This document shows, piece after piece, positions 20,710-29,630 of a DNA stretch of 64,000 nt. Under the pieces are notes generated by a model. The model saw nothing but the letters and a program-made list of their open reading frames with translations. It ran no database searches and was not told the DNA's origin. Every line of letters begins with the position of its first letter. The first letter of the stretch is position 1. The position numbers and the translations under genes are program-made. The stretch is from CAWCKS01 sp963763485 (GTDB taxonomy: Bacteria; Pseudomonadota; Alphaproteobacteria; Rhizobiales; Xanthobacteraceae): positions 744,001 to 808,000 of the forward strand of contig CAVXOW010000008.1 in NCBI GenBank assembly GCA_963763485.1. Direction: 5' to 3'.

Positions 20710-21510
20710 TTACCGATAGGCGCTCAAATCCTTGATCGTCGGATGGTCGCCGTTCAGGGGATTGGACGGATCGCGCTGATAATCGAGCGTCTCGAACCGC
20801 ATCGCGCGCGCATCGATCATCAACAGTCGTCCGACCAGGCCCTCGCCGAAATCGACAATGGCGCGGATCGTCTCCAGCGCCATCAACGAGCCGACCACAC
20901 CGGCCAGCGCGCCGAGCACGCCGGCTTCGGCGCAGGTCGGTACCGTGCCGGGCGGCGGCGGCTCCGGAAACAGGCAGCGATAGGTCGGATTGAGCTCGCC
21001 TTGCGCATTCATTTCATGCGCGCGGATTGTGGTCAGCGTGCCGTCGAAGACGCCGAGCGCACCGGTTACCAGCGGTTTCTTCGCGAGATAGCACGCGTCC
21101 GACACCAGGTAGCGTGTGACAAAATTGTCCGAGCCGTCGGTGATCACGTCGTATTCGGCGAACAACGCGAGCGCATTGCTCGCATCGAGGCGCATCGCGT
21201 GGGTTCTTACGCTGACATGCGGATTGAGGCGGGCGATCATGTCGGCCGTGCTTGCGACCTTTGGCCGGCCAATCGCGTCGGTCGGATGGATGATCTGGCG
21301 TTGCAGGTTCGACAACGTCACCGTGTCGTCGTCGATGACGCCCAGGGTCCCGACGCCGGCGGCGGCAAGATAAAGCAATGCCGGGCTGCCGAGACCGCCG
21401 GCCCCGATCACCAGCACGCGGGCGGCGTTCAGCTTCGCCTGGCCTGGGCCGCCGACCTCGCGGATCACAATATGGCGCGCGTAACGCTCCAGTTCCTCAG
21501 GCGTCAGCAT
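20710..21510 (-). CDS. moeB: MoeB/ThiF-family adenylyltransferase
   Basis: The 266-residue E1-like enzyme has the ATP-binding motif VLVIGAGGLGSPALLYLAAAGVG (from residue 32) and the conserved DGSDNFVTRYLVSDACY segment. In MoeB and ThiF it adenylates the C-terminal glycine of MoaD or ThiS for sulfur transfer. The conserved PTCAEAGVLG Cys is present. Three of the four usual zinc-site Cys are changed: the first CxxC reads TYRC and the second reads NPLN. I call it moeB because of overall length and the HPTIKDL end, but ThiF-like use is possible. Confidence 0.82.
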   Translation of the reverse strand: MLTPEELERYARHIVIREVGGPGQAKLNAARVLVIGAGGLGSPALLYLAAAGVGTLGVIDDDTVTLSNLQRQIIHPTDAIGRPKVASTADMIARLNPHVSVRTHAMRLDASNALALFAEYDVITDGSDNFVTRYLVSDACYLAKKPLVTGALGVFDGTLTTIRAHEMNAQGELNPTYRCLFPEPPPPGTVPTCAEAGVLGALAGVVGSLMALETIRAIVDFGEGLVGRLLMIDARAMRFETLDYQRDPSNPLNGDHPTIKDLSAYR

Positions 21511-21597
21511 GACCTATCCATGAACCGCGCTCGCTCTGTTGCCGACAAATTAGATGTGCTTAAAGCTTTGTCGGCACAATCCGACCGCGAGATTTTC

Positions 21598-22947
21598 ATG
21601 AGATCAGCCCTCGCCGCAACACTGGTCGCTCTCGCCGCAACCGTCACGACCGCTCACGCCCAGGCACCGAAGCGCGTCCAGGCGGTAACCGTCAAGCCGC
21701 CGGAGGCGCAGACCCCGGCCGACACGGCAAAGGCGTTGGCGGATGCCGACCGGATGTCATTGCAGTCGGACCTCGCCTGGGTCGGCGCCTACAACGGCTT
21801 GATCAACGGCGAGGTCAGCGACCGCATGGTGGCGGCGATCAAATCGTTTCAGAAGGACAACGGCGGCAAGCAGACCGGCGTGCTGAACCCGCAGGAGCGC
21901 GGCGCGCTGTCGGCCGCAGCGAAGGCGCTGTCCGATCGCGCCGGCTGGAAGATCGGCTTCGATCCCGTTAACGGCATTCGTCTTGGGCTGCCGACCAAGC
22001 TGGCGCCGATCCAGACCAATGGAGCAACCGGCAGCAAGTGGTCGTCGGCCCAGGGCCAGATCCAGATCGAAAGCTGGCGGCAGAGAGACAACACGCTGTC
22101 GCTCAACGCTCTCGCCGATCGCGAAGCGAAAGCCGAGGGGCGCAAGGTCGAGTACCGCGCCGTCAAGGACCAGTTCTTCGTGCTCTCGGGTATGCAGAAC
22201 CTGAAGAAGTTCTATATCCGCGGCGAGATCAAGGGCAGCGAGGCGCGCGGCATGACCGTGTTGTACGACCAGGCCACTGAAGGCACCATGGCGCCGGTCG
22301 TGGTCTTGATGTCGAGCGCGTTCACCGCGTTTCCGACCAACGGTATCGTGCCGACGGACGGTCCGCCGCCGCGCAAGATGGTCGAATATTCGACCGGCGT
22401 CGTCGTCAGCGCCGATGGCGCGATCGTCGCCGATCGGCTTGCCGTCGACAGCTGCCTGTCCATTGTCGTGCCGACATACGGCAACGCCGATCGAGTCGCG
22501 CAGGACAAGACCCACGACCTCGCGCTGTTGCGCATCTATGGGACAAACGCGCTGAAGGCGCTGGCGATGGAGCAGGCGACCACCAAGCCTGGCGTGACAA
22601 TCACCGGAATTGCCGACCCGCAGAACCAGGGCGGCGGCGCGGCGGTTTCGTCGGTCGACTCGACGGTCGCGGCAACCAGCGGCAGCGGCGATCCAGCGCT
22701 GCAGTCCGCACCTGGTATCGGTTTATCGGGCGGCGCTGCTGTCGACGGCGATCGTCATTTCGCCGGCATCGCTTTGCTGAAGCCGCCGGTCGTCGCCGGC
22801 GGGCAAGGATCGCCGCCGCCAGCACAGGCCGTGCTCGTTCCCGCCGATGCGGTGCGCGACTTCCTGAAAACGAACGGCGTTACTCCAGCGAGCGGAGCCA
22901 GCGACGCAAAGGCTTCGGTGCTGCGCGTGATCTGCGTGCGCAAATAG
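21598..22947 (+). CDS. secreted peptidoglycan-binding, trypsin-like (probably inactive) protein
   Basis: The 449-residue protein starts with a signal peptide (MRSALAATLVALAATVTTAHA). A peptidoglycan-binding helical module follows (YNGLINGEVSDRMVAAIKSFQKDNG, about residues 63-87). The C-terminal half has a trypsin-like fold: TGVVVSADGAIVADRLAVDSC stands where the His strand should be, DKTHDLALLRIYG has the Asp, and GIGLSGGAAVDG has a Ser in GxSGG. No His is found at the expected catalytic place, so proteolysis is doubtful. It lies 87 bases from the divergent moeB. Confidence 0.72.
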   Translation: MRSALAATLVALAATVTTAHAQAPKRVQAVTVKPPEAQTPADTAKALADADRMSLQSDLAWVGAYNGLINGEVSDRMVAAIKSFQKDNGGKQTGVLNPQERGALSAAAKALSDRAGWKIGFDPVNGIRLGLPTKLAPIQTNGATGSKWSSAQGQIQIESWRQRDNTLSLNALADREAKAEGRKVEYRAVKDQFFVLSGMQNLKKFYIRGEIKGSEARGMTVLYDQATEGTMAPVVVLMSSAFTAFPTNGIVPTDGPPPRKMVEYSTGVVVSADGAIVADRLAVDSCLSIVVPTYGNADRVAQDKTHDLALLRIYGTNALKALAMEQATTKPGVTITGIADPQNQGGGAAVSSVDSTVAATSGSGDPALQSAPGIGLSGGAAVDGDRHFAGIALLKPPVVAGGQGSPPPAQAVLVPADAVRDFLKTNGVTPASGASDAKASVLRVICVRK

Positions 22948-22970
22948 GCGGCTTCCGGGCCGTCAGTCGC

Positions 22971-23852
22971 TCATTTCTGACAGACCGGGCACCAGAAGGT
23001 CGAGCGGCCGTTCTGGGTAAAGCGCTTGATAGTGCCCTTGCACTTCGGCGTCGGGCACTTTTGCCCCTCGCGGTCGTAGACGCGAAACGACTTCTGAAAA
23101 TAGCCGAGTTCGCCGTTGGTCTGGCGGTGGTCGCGCAGTGATGAGCCGCCGGCCTGAATCGCATCGTTCAACACGGCGCGTATTGAACTGACCAGGCGCT
23201 TGGCATGATCGGTCGGCTCCTTCTTGCGCGTGGCGAGCGTTGAGGCCGACCGGCGCGGCGACACGTGCGAACGATGCAACGCCTCACAGACGTAGATATT
23301 GCCGAGGCCTGCGACGACTCGTTGATCGAGCAGCGCCGCCTTCAGCGACGTCTTCTTGCCCGCGCAGGCGGTCGCGAGCGTCGCCGCGTCGAATGCGTTA
23401 CCGAGCGGCTCGGGACCGAGCCGCTTGAGCAAGGGCTCCCGGTCAAGGACGTCGCGGGCAACGATCTTCATAAAGCCAAATCGGCGCGGGTCGTTGAACA
23501 GAATGACCGGGCCGGATGCCATGTGAAACACGACATGGTCGTGACTGCGCTCTTCGTTGCGAGCGTAGTGAAATGCACCCGGCTTCTTCACACCCTTTGG
23601 CTCAACCACCCGAAACGAGCCGGACATGCCGAGATGCATGACGAGCACGTCGCCCGAGGCGAGATCGCAAAGCAGATATTTTGCGCGCCGGCCAAGCCCG
23701 GTCACCAGTTGACCATCGAGCCGTTGCGTGAAGTCAGCCTGGAAGGGAAACCGCAGGTCGCCACGGCGCGCCTCGACCCGTGCGATACGGTCGCCTTCCA
23801 TGACCGGCTGCAGGCCGCGACGAACAGTCTCAACTTCGGGTAATTCGGGCAT
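22971..23852 (-). CDS. mutM: formamidopyrimidine-DNA glycosylase
   Basis: MutM (Fpg) removes 8-oxoguanine and other oxidised purines and cuts the abasic site. The start MPELPEVETVRRGL gives the catalytic proline at residue 2 and the essential Glu at residue 3. LDQRVVAGLGNIYVCEALHRSHVSP is the helix-two-turn-helix. The C-terminal zinc finger is CPTPKCKG...TFWCPVCQK. The 293-residue length is normal. Its 144-base upstream region faces the divergent ubiE. Confidence 0.97.
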   Translation of the reverse strand: MPELPEVETVRRGLQPVMEGDRIARVEARRGDLRFPFQADFTQRLDGQLVTGLGRRAKYLLCDLASGDVLVMHLGMSGSFRVVEPKGVKKPGAFHYARNEERSHDHVVFHMASGPVILFNDPRRFGFMKIVARDVLDREPLLKRLGPEPLGNAFDAATLATACAGKKTSLKAALLDQRVVAGLGNIYVCEALHRSHVSPRRSASTLATRKKEPTDHAKRLVSSIRAVLNDAIQAGGSSLRDHRQTNGELGYFQKSFRVYDREGQKCPTPKCKGTIKRFTQNGRSTFWCPVCQK

Positions 23853-23996
23853 CGGGGTCTTGAAAACGAAAGTGATTTGGCGTTCGCCGGATTAACCATG
23901 CAGACGTTGGCTGACAGCTGATGGCAGCAGGTGGTTCGGGCTTGTAGCGCGCGGCCACTGCGCGCGCTATGGTCCGCCCATTCGAGGAGGCGGTCC

Positions 23997-24761
23997 ATGG
24001 CGCAACAGACTGAGGGGGCTACGCATTTTGGCTCGCAGGAAGTGCCGCTCGCGGACAAGCAGTTGCTCGTCGACGGCGTCTTTCGCAGCGTGGCGCGGCG
24101 CTACGACCTGATGAACGACCTGATGTCGGGCGGGCTGCATCGCGCCTGGAAGGCCGCGATGATCACCGCGCTCAATCCTCCGAAAAGTGCGAAGCCGTTC
24201 TCGCTGCTCGATGTTGCGGGTGGCACCGGCGACATCGCCTTTCGCGCAGCAGAAGCCGCCGGCGAAGGCTTTCGCGCCGTGGTCTGTGACATCAACCCCG
24301 ACATGCTTGCAATCGGCCGCGAGCGCGCCGCCAAACACGCGCTGGAGCAACGCATCACCTTCGCCGAGGGGAACGCCGAACAGCTGCAGTTTCCCGACCG
24401 TCACTTCGACGCCTACACCATCGCCTTTGGCATTCGCAACGTGCCGCGCATCGAGGTGGCGCTGAAGGAAGCGTTCCGCGTGCTCAAGCCGGGCGGGCGG
24501 TTCTTGTGCCTCGAGTTCTCGCACGTTGACCTGCCTGGCCTCGATCGCATTTACGAGCTCTATTCTTTCAACGTCATTCCGGTGCTTGGCCGTATCGTCA
24601 CGGGCGATGCCGACGCCTATCGCTATCTCGTCGAATCGATCAAGCAGTTCCCAAAGCCCACTGCTTTCGCCGATATGATCCGCACGGCCGGCTTTTCACG
24701 TGTCTCGTTTGAAGCGATGTCGGGCGGCATCGTCACGTTGCATTCGGGCTGGCGTTTGTGA
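23997..24761 (+). CDS. ubiE: demethylmenaquinone/2-polyprenyl-6-methoxybenzoquinol methylase
   Basis: UbiE is the C-methyltransferase of ubiquinone synthesis. The 254-residue protein from ATG 23997 has VFRSVARRYDLMNDLMSGGLHRAWK, the family N-terminal motif. The SAM-binding LLDVAGGTGDIAFR follows, then the second UbiE motif YTIAFGIRNVPRIEVALKEAFRVLKPGG. An upstream in-frame start at 23931 adds an arginine-rich, unconserved stretch. It overlaps ubiB by four bases (GTGA), so the pair is cotranscribed. Confidence 0.96.
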   Translation: MAQQTEGATHFGSQEVPLADKQLLVDGVFRSVARRYDLMNDLMSGGLHRAWKAAMITALNPPKSAKPFSLLDVAGGTGDIAFRAAEAAGEGFRAVVCDINPDMLAIGRERAAKHALEQRITFAEGNAEQLQFPDRHFDAYTIAFGIRNVPRIEVALKEAFRVLKPGGRFLCLEFSHVDLPGLDRIYELYSFNVIPVLGRIVTGDADAYRYLVESIKQFPKPTAFADMIRTAGFSRVSFEAMSGGIVTLHSGWRL

Positions 24762-26329
24762 TCGCTTCGATCGTTCATGTTACAAGGCTGGCGCGCGCGG
24801 CCTTTGTGTTCGCGCGCGAAGGCGTGTTCGGGATCGTCGACCCGACGCCGTTTCCGCCGGCGGCGCAGCTCGCGCTGCGGCTCGGGCGCATGATCGAACG
24901 GCCGCGCAGCGACGCGTTCCTCGGACGCGTCGCTGCGGCGTTGCAGCGGCTCGGTCCAAGCTACGTCAAGCTCGGCCAGTTTCTGGCGACCCGGCCCGAC
25001 GTGGTCGGCCTGGCAATGGCGCGCGAGCTTGAAAGCTTGCAGGATCGGCTGGCGCCGTTTCCGCAGACCGAAGCCGAGGCGGCCATTGCAGCCGCGTTCG
25101 AGCGGCCGCTGAATCAAACCTACGCCAGCTTCGGACCAGCGGTCGCGGCTGCCTCGATCGCGCAGGTCCATCGTGCTGAAGTGCTGGAGTCAGCCGACCG
25201 GCGCCCGGTCGCGGTCAAGATCCTGCGCCCGAACGTCGCCCACAGCTTCAAGGTTGACCTCGACGCCTTTCGTTTCGCTGCCCGCCAGATGGAAGCGATC
25301 TCCGAGGAGGCGCGGCGACTGCGGCTCGGCGAGATCGTCTCGACCTTGACGCGCTCGGTCGCGATGGAGATGGACCTGCGGCTCGAAGCCGCAGCGCTGT
25401 CGGAGATGGCGCAGAACACGGCGGCGGACCCGGACTTCCGCGTGCCCACCGTGGACTGGGACCGCACCTCGCACAACGTGCTGACGATGGAATGGATCGA
25501 CGGAATCGCGCTGAACGATCGCGGCAAGCTCGAAACAAGCCACGTCGACTTCGTCGATCTCTCGCGCAAGATCATCCAGAGTTTCCTGCGCCACTCGCTG
25601 CGCGACGGCTTCTTCCACGCCGACATGCATCCTGGAAACCTGTTCATCGACGAGACCGGTCGGCTGGTTGCGGTCGACTTCGGCATCATGGGCCGGCTCG
25701 GCATCAAGGAGCGGCGCTTCCTGGCCGAAATTCTCTACGGCTTCATCACCCGCGATTATCACCGTGTCGCCGAGGTTCATTTCGAGGCGGGTTACGTGCC
25801 GCCGCATCACTCGGTCGACAATTTTGCGCAAGCAATCCGCGCCATCGGCGAGCCGATCCACAATCGCACCGCGCAGGAAATTTCCATGGCGCGGTTGTTG
25901 ACACTGCTGTTCGAGGTCACCGCGCTGTTCGACATGCAAACTCGCCCCGAGCTGCTGCTGCTGCAAAAGACCATGGTGGTTGTGGAGGGCGTCGCCCGCA
26001 GCTTTGATCCGCGGCTTGACATCTGGACCACGGCAGAGCCGGTGGTACGCGAGTGGATCGAGCGCAACCTCGGCCCGATCGGAAAGATCGAGGGGGCGGT
26101 CAGCGGCGCCAGCGATCTCGGCAAGATCCTGAGCCAGCTACCGAGCATCGCAGGCCGTGCCGTGATGCTGCTGGAGCGGATGGACGGGCTGACGCGCAAC
26201 GGTTTGCAGTTCTCGCCGGAATCGATTGAAGCGCTGACCCGCGCGGAGCAGCGCCACAACCGCTGGCTCACCGCCGGCATCTGGCTGATCGGCATCGCGC
26301 TGGTCGCGGCGGTGTGGGTCTTGCGATGA
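24758..26329 (+). CDS. ubiB: ubiquinone biosynthesis kinase-like protein UbiB
   Basis: UbiB is a membrane-linked ATPase of the ABC1/ADCK family needed for ubiquinone synthesis. The 523-residue protein starts with GTG inside the ubiE stop. Family motifs are present: the KxGQ motif in SYVKLGQFLATRPDVVG (about residue 70), AAASIAQVHRAEV, FFHADMHPGNLF with the catalytic Asp, and VDFGIMGRLGIKERRF with the DFG motif. The C-terminus has a hydrophobic helix (WLTAGIWLIGIALVAAVWVL). It forms a unit with ubiE, and no ubiJ-like gene lies between them. Confidence 0.95.
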   Translation: MIASIVHVTRLARAAFVFAREGVFGIVDPTPFPPAAQLALRLGRMIERPRSDAFLGRVAAALQRLGPSYVKLGQFLATRPDVVGLAMARELESLQDRLAPFPQTEAEAAIAAAFERPLNQTYASFGPAVAAASIAQVHRAEVLESADRRPVAVKILRPNVAHSFKVDLDAFRFAARQMEAISEEARRLRLGEIVSTLTRSVAMEMDLRLEAAALSEMAQNTAADPDFRVPTVDWDRTSHNVLTMEWIDGIALNDRGKLETSHVDFVDLSRKIIQSFLRHSLRDGFFHADMHPGNLFIDETGRLVAVDFGIMGRLGIKERRFLAEILYGFITRDYHRVAEVHFEAGYVPPHHSVDNFAQAIRAIGEPIHNRTAQEISMARLLTLLFEVTALFDMQTRPELLLLQKTMVVVEGVARSFDPRLDIWTTAEPVVREWIERNLGPIGKIEGAVSGASDLGKILSQLPSIAGRAVMLLERMDGLTRNGLQFSPESIEALTRAEQRHNRWLTAGIWLIGIALVAAVWVLR

Positions 26330-26354
26330 TGGTTGACTGACTGCGAGATCCTCA

Positions 26355-26988
26355 ATGCCTTCGATCGCAGACCCTCTGCACATTTGCGATCGCGGCGCTG
26401 GTGCTCGCCGCGGTGCCCGGACCCGGATTGCTGTATATCGTGAGCCGCACGATTGCATCCGGTCGCAAGCAGGGATTTGCATCCTGCGCCGGCGCCGCTG
26501 TTGGTGGTGCGGTGCACGTGACCGCAGGTATTGTCGGCGTATCGGCGCTGGTGATGCAAAGCGCGACCGCCTTCACCGTCTTGAAATTCTGCGGCGGCAT
26601 TTACCTGCTCGTGCTTGCGGTTCAGGCGTGGCGGAGCGCCGCCCCGACGGAGTTCGATCTGCCGAGGCGCAAGCCCGGCGCCGCGCAAAACTTCCGCGAG
26701 GCTGTCATAGTCGAGGCCACCAATCCGAAAACGGCCGCGTTCTTCCTCGCGTTCATCCCTCAGTTCATTGACCTTGAACGCGGCAGCGTCGTCCTGCAGT
26801 TCCTCATCTTTGGCGCAATGTCCGTGACGCTCAATACCGCGATGGATGTGGTCGGCGTCATTACCGCCGGCATGTTGCGTGATAGCCTGACAGCACATCG
26901 CTCGGCGCTGGCGTGGCTTCGCAGGCTATCGGCGGGGGTTCTGGGTGGGCTTGGGCTGTCTGTCTTGCTGGCCAGGCGCCCGGCTTGA
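26355..26988 (+). pseudogene. LysE/RhtB-type amino acid exporter, one frameshift near the start
   Basis: The body of the protein (VLAAVPGPGLLYIVSRTIASGRKQGFASCAGAAVGG onward) is a typical LysE/RhtB transporter with about five or six membrane helices. The motif EATNPKTAAFFLAFIPQFID is also present. The likely start ATG 26355 is in a different frame. Removing one G near 26367 gives MPSIQTLCTFAIAALVLAAVPGPG, which matches the family start. The cargo is unknown. Without the correction only the downstream part from about 26401 would be made. Confidence 0.82.
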
Positions 26989-27048
26989 ACAATGGCCTCG
27001 TCTCGCGATATCGCGGGACGATCGATCGACTGACCCAACGGAGGCTTC

Positions 27049-27705
27049 ATGAAGCTGTTTTCGTTCTGGCGTTCGCTTGCGACTTTTCGCGTGCGCATCG
27101 CGCTCAACCTCAAGGGACTACCGGTCGAGACGGTGTTCGTCGATCTCGATGCCGACGCGCAACGCGCGAGCGACTACCGCAGCGTCAATCCGCAAATGGT
27201 GCTGCCGGCGCTGGTCGACGGCGACGGACCGGCATTGTTTCAGTCGATCGCGATCCTCGACTATCTTGACGAAGTTTATCCTGAGCCGCCGCTATTGCCG
27301 GCGGATGCGCGCGGCCGTGCACGGGTTCGCGGCCTCGCGCTGATGGTCGCCTGCGAAGGACATCCGCTGCTGGTGCCGCGCGTGCGGCAGTACCTCGAGC
27401 GCGAACTTAAGCTCGACGAAGCGACGCGGCTCGCCTGGAGCCGGCACTGGATCACCGAAACGCTGGCCACCCTGGAGGCACGACTGAACAGCGATCCGCA
27501 GACCGGCGTATTCTGTCACGGCGACAAGCCGACGATGGCGGACATTTGCCTCGTCGGCCACGTGACCGCAGCGCAATCGGCGCAATGCGATCTCGCCGCA
27601 TACCCAACTGTGACGCGGATCTTTGCCGCGGCGATGGCACTGCCAGCTTTTGCCAAGGCCCATCCGCGCCGCCAACCGGATACGCCGTCCGCGATGCGGA
27701 TTTGA
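27049..27705 (+). CDS. maiA: maleylacetoacetate isomerase (zeta-class glutathione transferase)
   Basis: MaiA isomerises maleylacetoacetate in tyrosine breakdown using glutathione. The 218-residue protein has the zeta-type N-terminus with FWRSLATFRVRIALNLKGL, NPQMVLPALVDGDGPALFQSIAILDYLDEVYPEPPLLP, and the C-terminal PTMADICLVGHV. The Ser-Ser-Cys of the classical SSCSWRVRIAL motif is replaced by a similar SLATF, so the assignment to the zeta class is good but the exact substrate is inferred. It is followed by the coaBC operator region. Confidence 0.85.
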   Translation: MKLFSFWRSLATFRVRIALNLKGLPVETVFVDLDADAQRASDYRSVNPQMVLPALVDGDGPALFQSIAILDYLDEVYPEPPLLPADARGRARVRGLALMVACEGHPLLVPRVRQYLERELKLDEATRLAWSRHWITETLATLEARLNSDPQTGVFCHGDKPTMADICLVGHVTAAQSAQCDLAAYPTVTRIFAAAMALPAFAKAHPRRQPDTPSAMRI

Positions 27706-27724
27706 TTGCATTGCAGGCAGAAAT

Positions 27725-27743
27725 TTGCTAGCATTGCTAGCAA
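27725..27743. promoter_or_regulatory. palindromic operator candidate upstream of coaBC
   Basis: The sequence reads TTGCTAGC-ATT-GCTAGCAA, a perfect inverted repeat with 8-base arms. It also contains two copies of the self-complementary 8-mer TGCTAGCA (27726-27733 and 27735-27742), with centres nine bases apart. It ends 24 bases before the coaBC start. The gene product begins with a FitA-type ribbon-helix-helix, and such antitoxins bind similar TGCTA-type palindromes. Confidence 0.72.
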
Positions 27744-27767
27744 TCTGTCCCATTGCGGCGCATAGTC

Positions 27768-29175
27768 ATGGCCAATCTGACCATCCGCAAGCTCGACGAC
27801 GCCATCAAGGCGCAACTGCGGTTGCGGGCGGCGGCCAGTGGCCGCTCGGTCGAGGACGAGGTGCGGACCATCCTGCGCGATGCCGCGACCCCCTCGCAAG
27901 CGCGTCCGCCCGCCACCAGCAAGGCCGAGCCATCGTCCGGCGCAAGACGATCACGTCACGGCGCGAGGCGTGTGACGCTGATCATTGGTGGCGGGATTGC
28001 CGCATACAAGGCGCTCGATCTCATTCGTCGGCTGAAAGAGCGAGCGATCGACGTGCGCTGCGTACTGACGCGCGCGGCGCAGCACTTCGTCACTCCGTTG
28101 TCGGCGAGTGCGCTGTCGGGCGAGCGCTGCTACACCGACTTGTTCGATCCCGCGAGCGAGTTCGATGCCGGCCATATTCGCCTGGCGCGCGACTGCGATC
28201 TCATTGTTGTCGCGCCGGCAACCGCCGACCTGATGGCGAAGATGGCGCATGGCCACGCTGACGATCTTGCCACCGCGATCCTGCTCGCAACCGACAGAAA
28301 AATCCTGCTGGCGCCGGCGATGAACCCGATGATGTGGGCGAATGCCGCGACCGTGCGCAACGTTCATCAACTGGCCAGCCAGGGCATCCAGTTCGTCGGC
28401 CCTGCCAGCGGCGCGATGGCCGAGGCCGGCGAAAGCGGACTCGGCCGCATGTCGGAGCCGACCGACATTGCGATCGCCGCCGATCGCTTGCTGCGACCTG
28501 CCCAACGCGGCTCGCTGACCGGAAAGCGCGTCATCGTCACCGCCGGCCCAACCCACGAGGCGATCGATCCCGTGCGCTATATCGCGAACCGATCGTCCGG
28601 CAAGCAAGGGTTCGCGATTGCGGAAGCGGCCGCGGCTGCAGGCGCTGACGTCGCCTTGATCACGGGCCCGGTGCGTCTGTCCGATCCTGATGGCGTCAAC
28701 GTCACACGCGTCGAATTCTGCGCGCGACATGCTCGTCGCGGTACAAAGCGCCTTGCCGGCCGACTGTGCTGTCTTTGCAGCCGCTGTGGCGGACTGGCGC
28801 GTCGCCGAAGCCGGTGAGCAGAAGATCAAGAAGACGCCAGGCACGGAAGCGCCTGCGCTGAAGCTCGTTGAGAATCCAGACCTGCTGGCAACCGTGTCGA
28901 AGCAGGCCATCAACCGGCCGCCGCTGGTCATCGGCTTCGCCGCCGAGACCGAAAACCTGATCGAGAACGCAAAGTCCAAGCTGGCTCGCAAGGGCTGCGA
29001 CTGGATCGTTGCCAATGACGTCTCGCCGGAAGGCGGCGTGTTCGGCGGTGACCGCAACACCGTGCATATCGTCACGCGCGGCGACGTCGAGTCGTGGCCG
29101 GCGATGGGCAAGGATGAGGTCGCGACCGCGCTGGTTGCCCGCGTCGCAAAGACCTTGTCGGACGCAAAGGCATGA
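27768..29175 (+). CDS. coaBC: phosphopantothenoylcysteine decarboxylase/phosphopantothenate-cysteine ligase with N-terminal RHH domain; one frameshift
   Basis: CoaBC makes 4'-phosphopantetheine precursors for coenzyme A. Residues 1-40 (MANLTIRKLDDAIKAQLRLR, then SVEDEVRTILRDA) match a FitA/antitoxin-type ribbon-helix-helix. A 27-residue linker follows. The flavin decarboxylase starts near 68 with VTLIIGGGIAAYKALDLIRRLK, has His136 in AGHIRLA, and PAMN at 183-186. The ligase domain starts near 250 (GKRVIVTAGPTHEAIDPVRYI) and later has AAVADWRVAE and KIKKTPG. Removing one T in GTCGAATTCTGC near 28713 joins the two frames. Where other CoaC proteins have the ACGD-type Cys, this one reads AEAGE. 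A GTG at 27972 could start CoaBC alone but would lack the usual first residues. Confidence 0.87.
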
Positions 29176-29630
29176 GCGAGATCGTCACGGTCGAAGTGAT
29201 GCAGTTGCCGCACGCCACGGGGTTACCGCTGCCGGCGTATCAGACCGCGGACGCCGCAGGGCTCGACCTGACGGCCGCTGTCGCCGACGATGAGCCGGTG
29301 ACGCTTGCGCCGGGCGGACGCTCCGTCGTTCCGACGGGGCTCGCAATCGCGCTCCCCTCTGGCACCGAAGCCCAGATCCGGCCGCGCTCCGGATTAGCGG
29401 CACGGCACGGCATCACCGTGCTGAATGCGCCGGCCACGATCGATGCCGACTACCGTGGCGAAATTGGCGTGCTGCTGATCAATCACGGCAGTGAGCCATT
29501 TGTGATTCGCCGCGGCGAGCGCATCGCGCAACTTGTGATTGCCCGCGTCGCGCAGGCGCAACTTCTGCCGGTGATTTCGCTGCCGCCGACGTCGCGCGGC
29601 GCCGGCGGATGGGGTTCGACCGGCAGTTAA
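29172..29630 (+). CDS. dut: deoxyuridine 5'-triphosphate nucleotidohydrolase
   Basis: Dut hydrolyses dUTP to dUMP, which keeps uracil out of DNA and feeds thymidylate synthesis. The 152-residue protein has the five dUTPase motifs: ADAAGLDLTA, IRPRSGLAARHGI, ATIDADYRGEIGVLLIN, RGERIAQLVI, and the C-terminal RGAGGWGSTG. It overlaps the coaBC end by four bases (ATGA). The coaBC-dut pairing is conserved widely. Confidence 0.96.
   Translation: MSEIVTVEVMQLPHATGLPLPAYQTADAAGLDLTAAVADDEPVTLAPGGRSVVPTGLAIALPSGTEAQIRPRSGLAARHGITVLNAPATIDADYRGEIGVLLINHGSEPFVIRRGERIAQLVIARVAQAQLLPVISLPPTSRGAGGWGSTGS

Noticed and set aside
20641..21597. An N-terminal extension of the protease-like protein
   Set aside because: It is antisense to moeB, and a signal peptide begins at the internal ATG 21598.
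27725..27980. A complete toxin-antitoxin pair ahead of coaBC
   Set aside because: Only the RHH part is present and it continues into coaBC. No PIN-type toxin is found nearby.
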